Of a DNA stretch of 64,000 bases, positions 63,336 to 64,000 are shown in pieces. The stretch's first letter is position 1, and every line of letters begins with the position of its first letter. A program made the translations under genes and the position numbers. The notes beneath the pieces are model-generated. The model saw only the letters and a program-made list of their open reading frames with translations. It was not told where the DNA came from and searched no databases. The DNA is from Actinotalea alkalitolerans. Lineage in GTDB: Bacteria; Actinomycetota; Actinomycetes; Actinomycetales; Cellulomonadaceae. Where the stretch lies: NCBI RefSeq assembly GCF_023369855.1, contig NZ_JAMBPP010000004.1, positions 1-64,000 of the forward strand, in the 5' to 3' direction.

Positions 63336-64000
63336 TGACCACCGAGCCCGTCGTCCTGGGACGCACACCCCTGGCGCCCGGTGCCGCCGGCCCTGACCGG
63401 CCCGGACCGTCCGGCGCGGCAGGCGCCGACCGCAGCAGGGACCGCCTGCACCGCGGCTCGCTGCGCTGGCTCGTGCTCGCGGTGACCGTCCTGGTCGCCG
63501 CGGCGATGATGGTGCCGTTCGCCATCATGCTCCTCAACGCCTTCAAGTCCCCGGCCGACTACTCGGCGAACGGGCCGTTGAGCCTGCCCACGAGCCTGTA
63601 CACCGACGGGCTGGTGAACTTCTGGAACCGGGTCGACTACCCGGGCAAGCTCGCGAACTCGATCGTGATCAGTGGCTCGGTGGCGATCCTGGCGACCGTC
63701 GTCTCCCTGTTCAACGCGTACGCGCTGGGCATCGGACGGGTCAAGGGTCGGATGTGGATCGTGACCCTCTTCCTGCTCGCGAACATGCTGCCGCAGGAGG
63801 CGCTGGTCTACCCGCTGTACTTCCTGGCCAAGGAGACCGGGCTCTACAACACCCAGCTCTCGGTGATCATCATCTTCACCGTGATCCAGAGCGCCTTCGG
63901 CACGTACCTGCTGTCCTCGGTGCTCTCGACGTTCCCGCCGTCGGTGCTCGAGGCGGCCGCCCTGGACGGGGCAAGCAGGTGGCAGGTGCTCTGGCGGGTG
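63335..64000 (+). CDS. Sugar ABC transporter permease (MalG/UgpE-like), cut by window end
   Basis: First 222 codons only. About 45 disordered residues precede the first helix (WLVLAVTVLVAAAMMVPFAIMLLNAFKSP), then SIVISGSVAILATVVSLFNAYALG, VTLFLLANMLPQEALVYPLYF and the EAA loop SVLEAAALDGASRWQVLWRV, where the window stops. It pairs with the preceding permease to form the membrane channel. Confidence 0.92.
   Translation, partial: MTTEPVVLGRTPLAPGAAGPDRPGPSGAAGADRSRDRLHRGSLRWLVLAVTVLVAAAMMVPFAIMLLNAFKSPADYSANGPLSLPTSLYTDGLVNFWNRVDYPGKLANSIVISGSVAILATVVSLFNAYALGIGRVKGRMWIVTLFLLANMLPQEALVYPLYFLAKETGLYNTQLSVIIIFTVIQSAFGTYLLSSVLSTFPPSVLEAAALDGASRWQVLWRV

Overview
The window comes from a very GC-rich actinobacterium, most likely a facultatively anaerobic member of the Micrococcales near Cellulomonas. 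This rests on the lysA-hom-thrC-thrB-rho-rpmE-prfA-prmC-Sua5-WecA-atp gene order, the actinobacterial markers NucS (mismatch endonuclease), DUF2550 and BldC, the extended N-terminus of Rho, and a fermentative AdhE. The genus is inferred from family knowledge, not from a search. All coordinates were read by eye from the sequence.

Region 1 (1-11.2 kb) holds metabolism and stress genes. The first 150 bases are C-rich junk-like sequence. Then come adhE with a strong terminator, an Hsp20 gene behind a CIRCE operator, a MalY/PatB-type lyase, an SRPBCC protein, a bldC-like regulator behind a clear c-di-GMP-I (GEMM) riboswitch, an orphan ArsD-type metallochaperone, a glutathione-independent formaldehyde dehydrogenase, and a divergent formate-dehydrogenase-like oxidoreductase (YdeP type) / fdhD pair.

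Region 2 (11.2-30.6 kb, all minus strand) is a complete extracellular/intracellular contractile injection system (eCIS, phage-tail-like). In transcription order it encodes: a signal-less trypsin-like protease, a small hypothetical, a LuxR-type regulator, DUF4255 cap protein, AAA+ ATPase, a zinc-ribbon/Pro-repeat membrane protein, a Gly/Ala-rich hypothetical, a DUF4157 protein, sheath, tube, tail-assembly (gp41-like) protein, a 48-residue overlapping ORF, a large Pro/Ala-rich HELVH protein, a second tube protein, LysM hub, VgrG spike, PAAR tip, gp25, gpJ, gpI (with an inserted peptidoglycan-binding domain) and two membrane proteins. A CCCGGGG slippery heptamer at the end of the tail-assembly gene lies in the right frame to fuse it to the 48-residue ORF, as in phage tail chaperones. 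No capsid, terminase or integrase gene is present, so it is not a prophage.

Region 3 (30.7-35.4 kb): a divergent membrane GGDEF-EAL protein preceded by a perfect 20-bp palindrome, tRNA-Arg(CCG), a FadR-type regulator and a divergent CynX/NimT-like MFS transporter. The GGDEF-EAL protein and the bldC riboswitch make c-di-GMP a recurring theme.

Region 4 (35.4-59.6 kb) is conserved core genome on the plus strand: argS, lysA, hom, thrC, thrB, rho, rpmE, prfA, prmC, a Sua5/YrdC protein, a WecA-type GlcNAc-1-P transferase, atpI-like, atpBEFHAGDC, DUF2550, nucS, pdxH and nagA. Many of these overlap by 1-4 bases and are probably translationally coupled.

Region 5 (59.7-64 kb): a LacI-family regulator with two tandem 12-bp operators, followed by a carbohydrate ABC importer (lipoprotein binding protein, two permeases). 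A strong hairpin lies between the first two cistrons. The last permease runs off the end.
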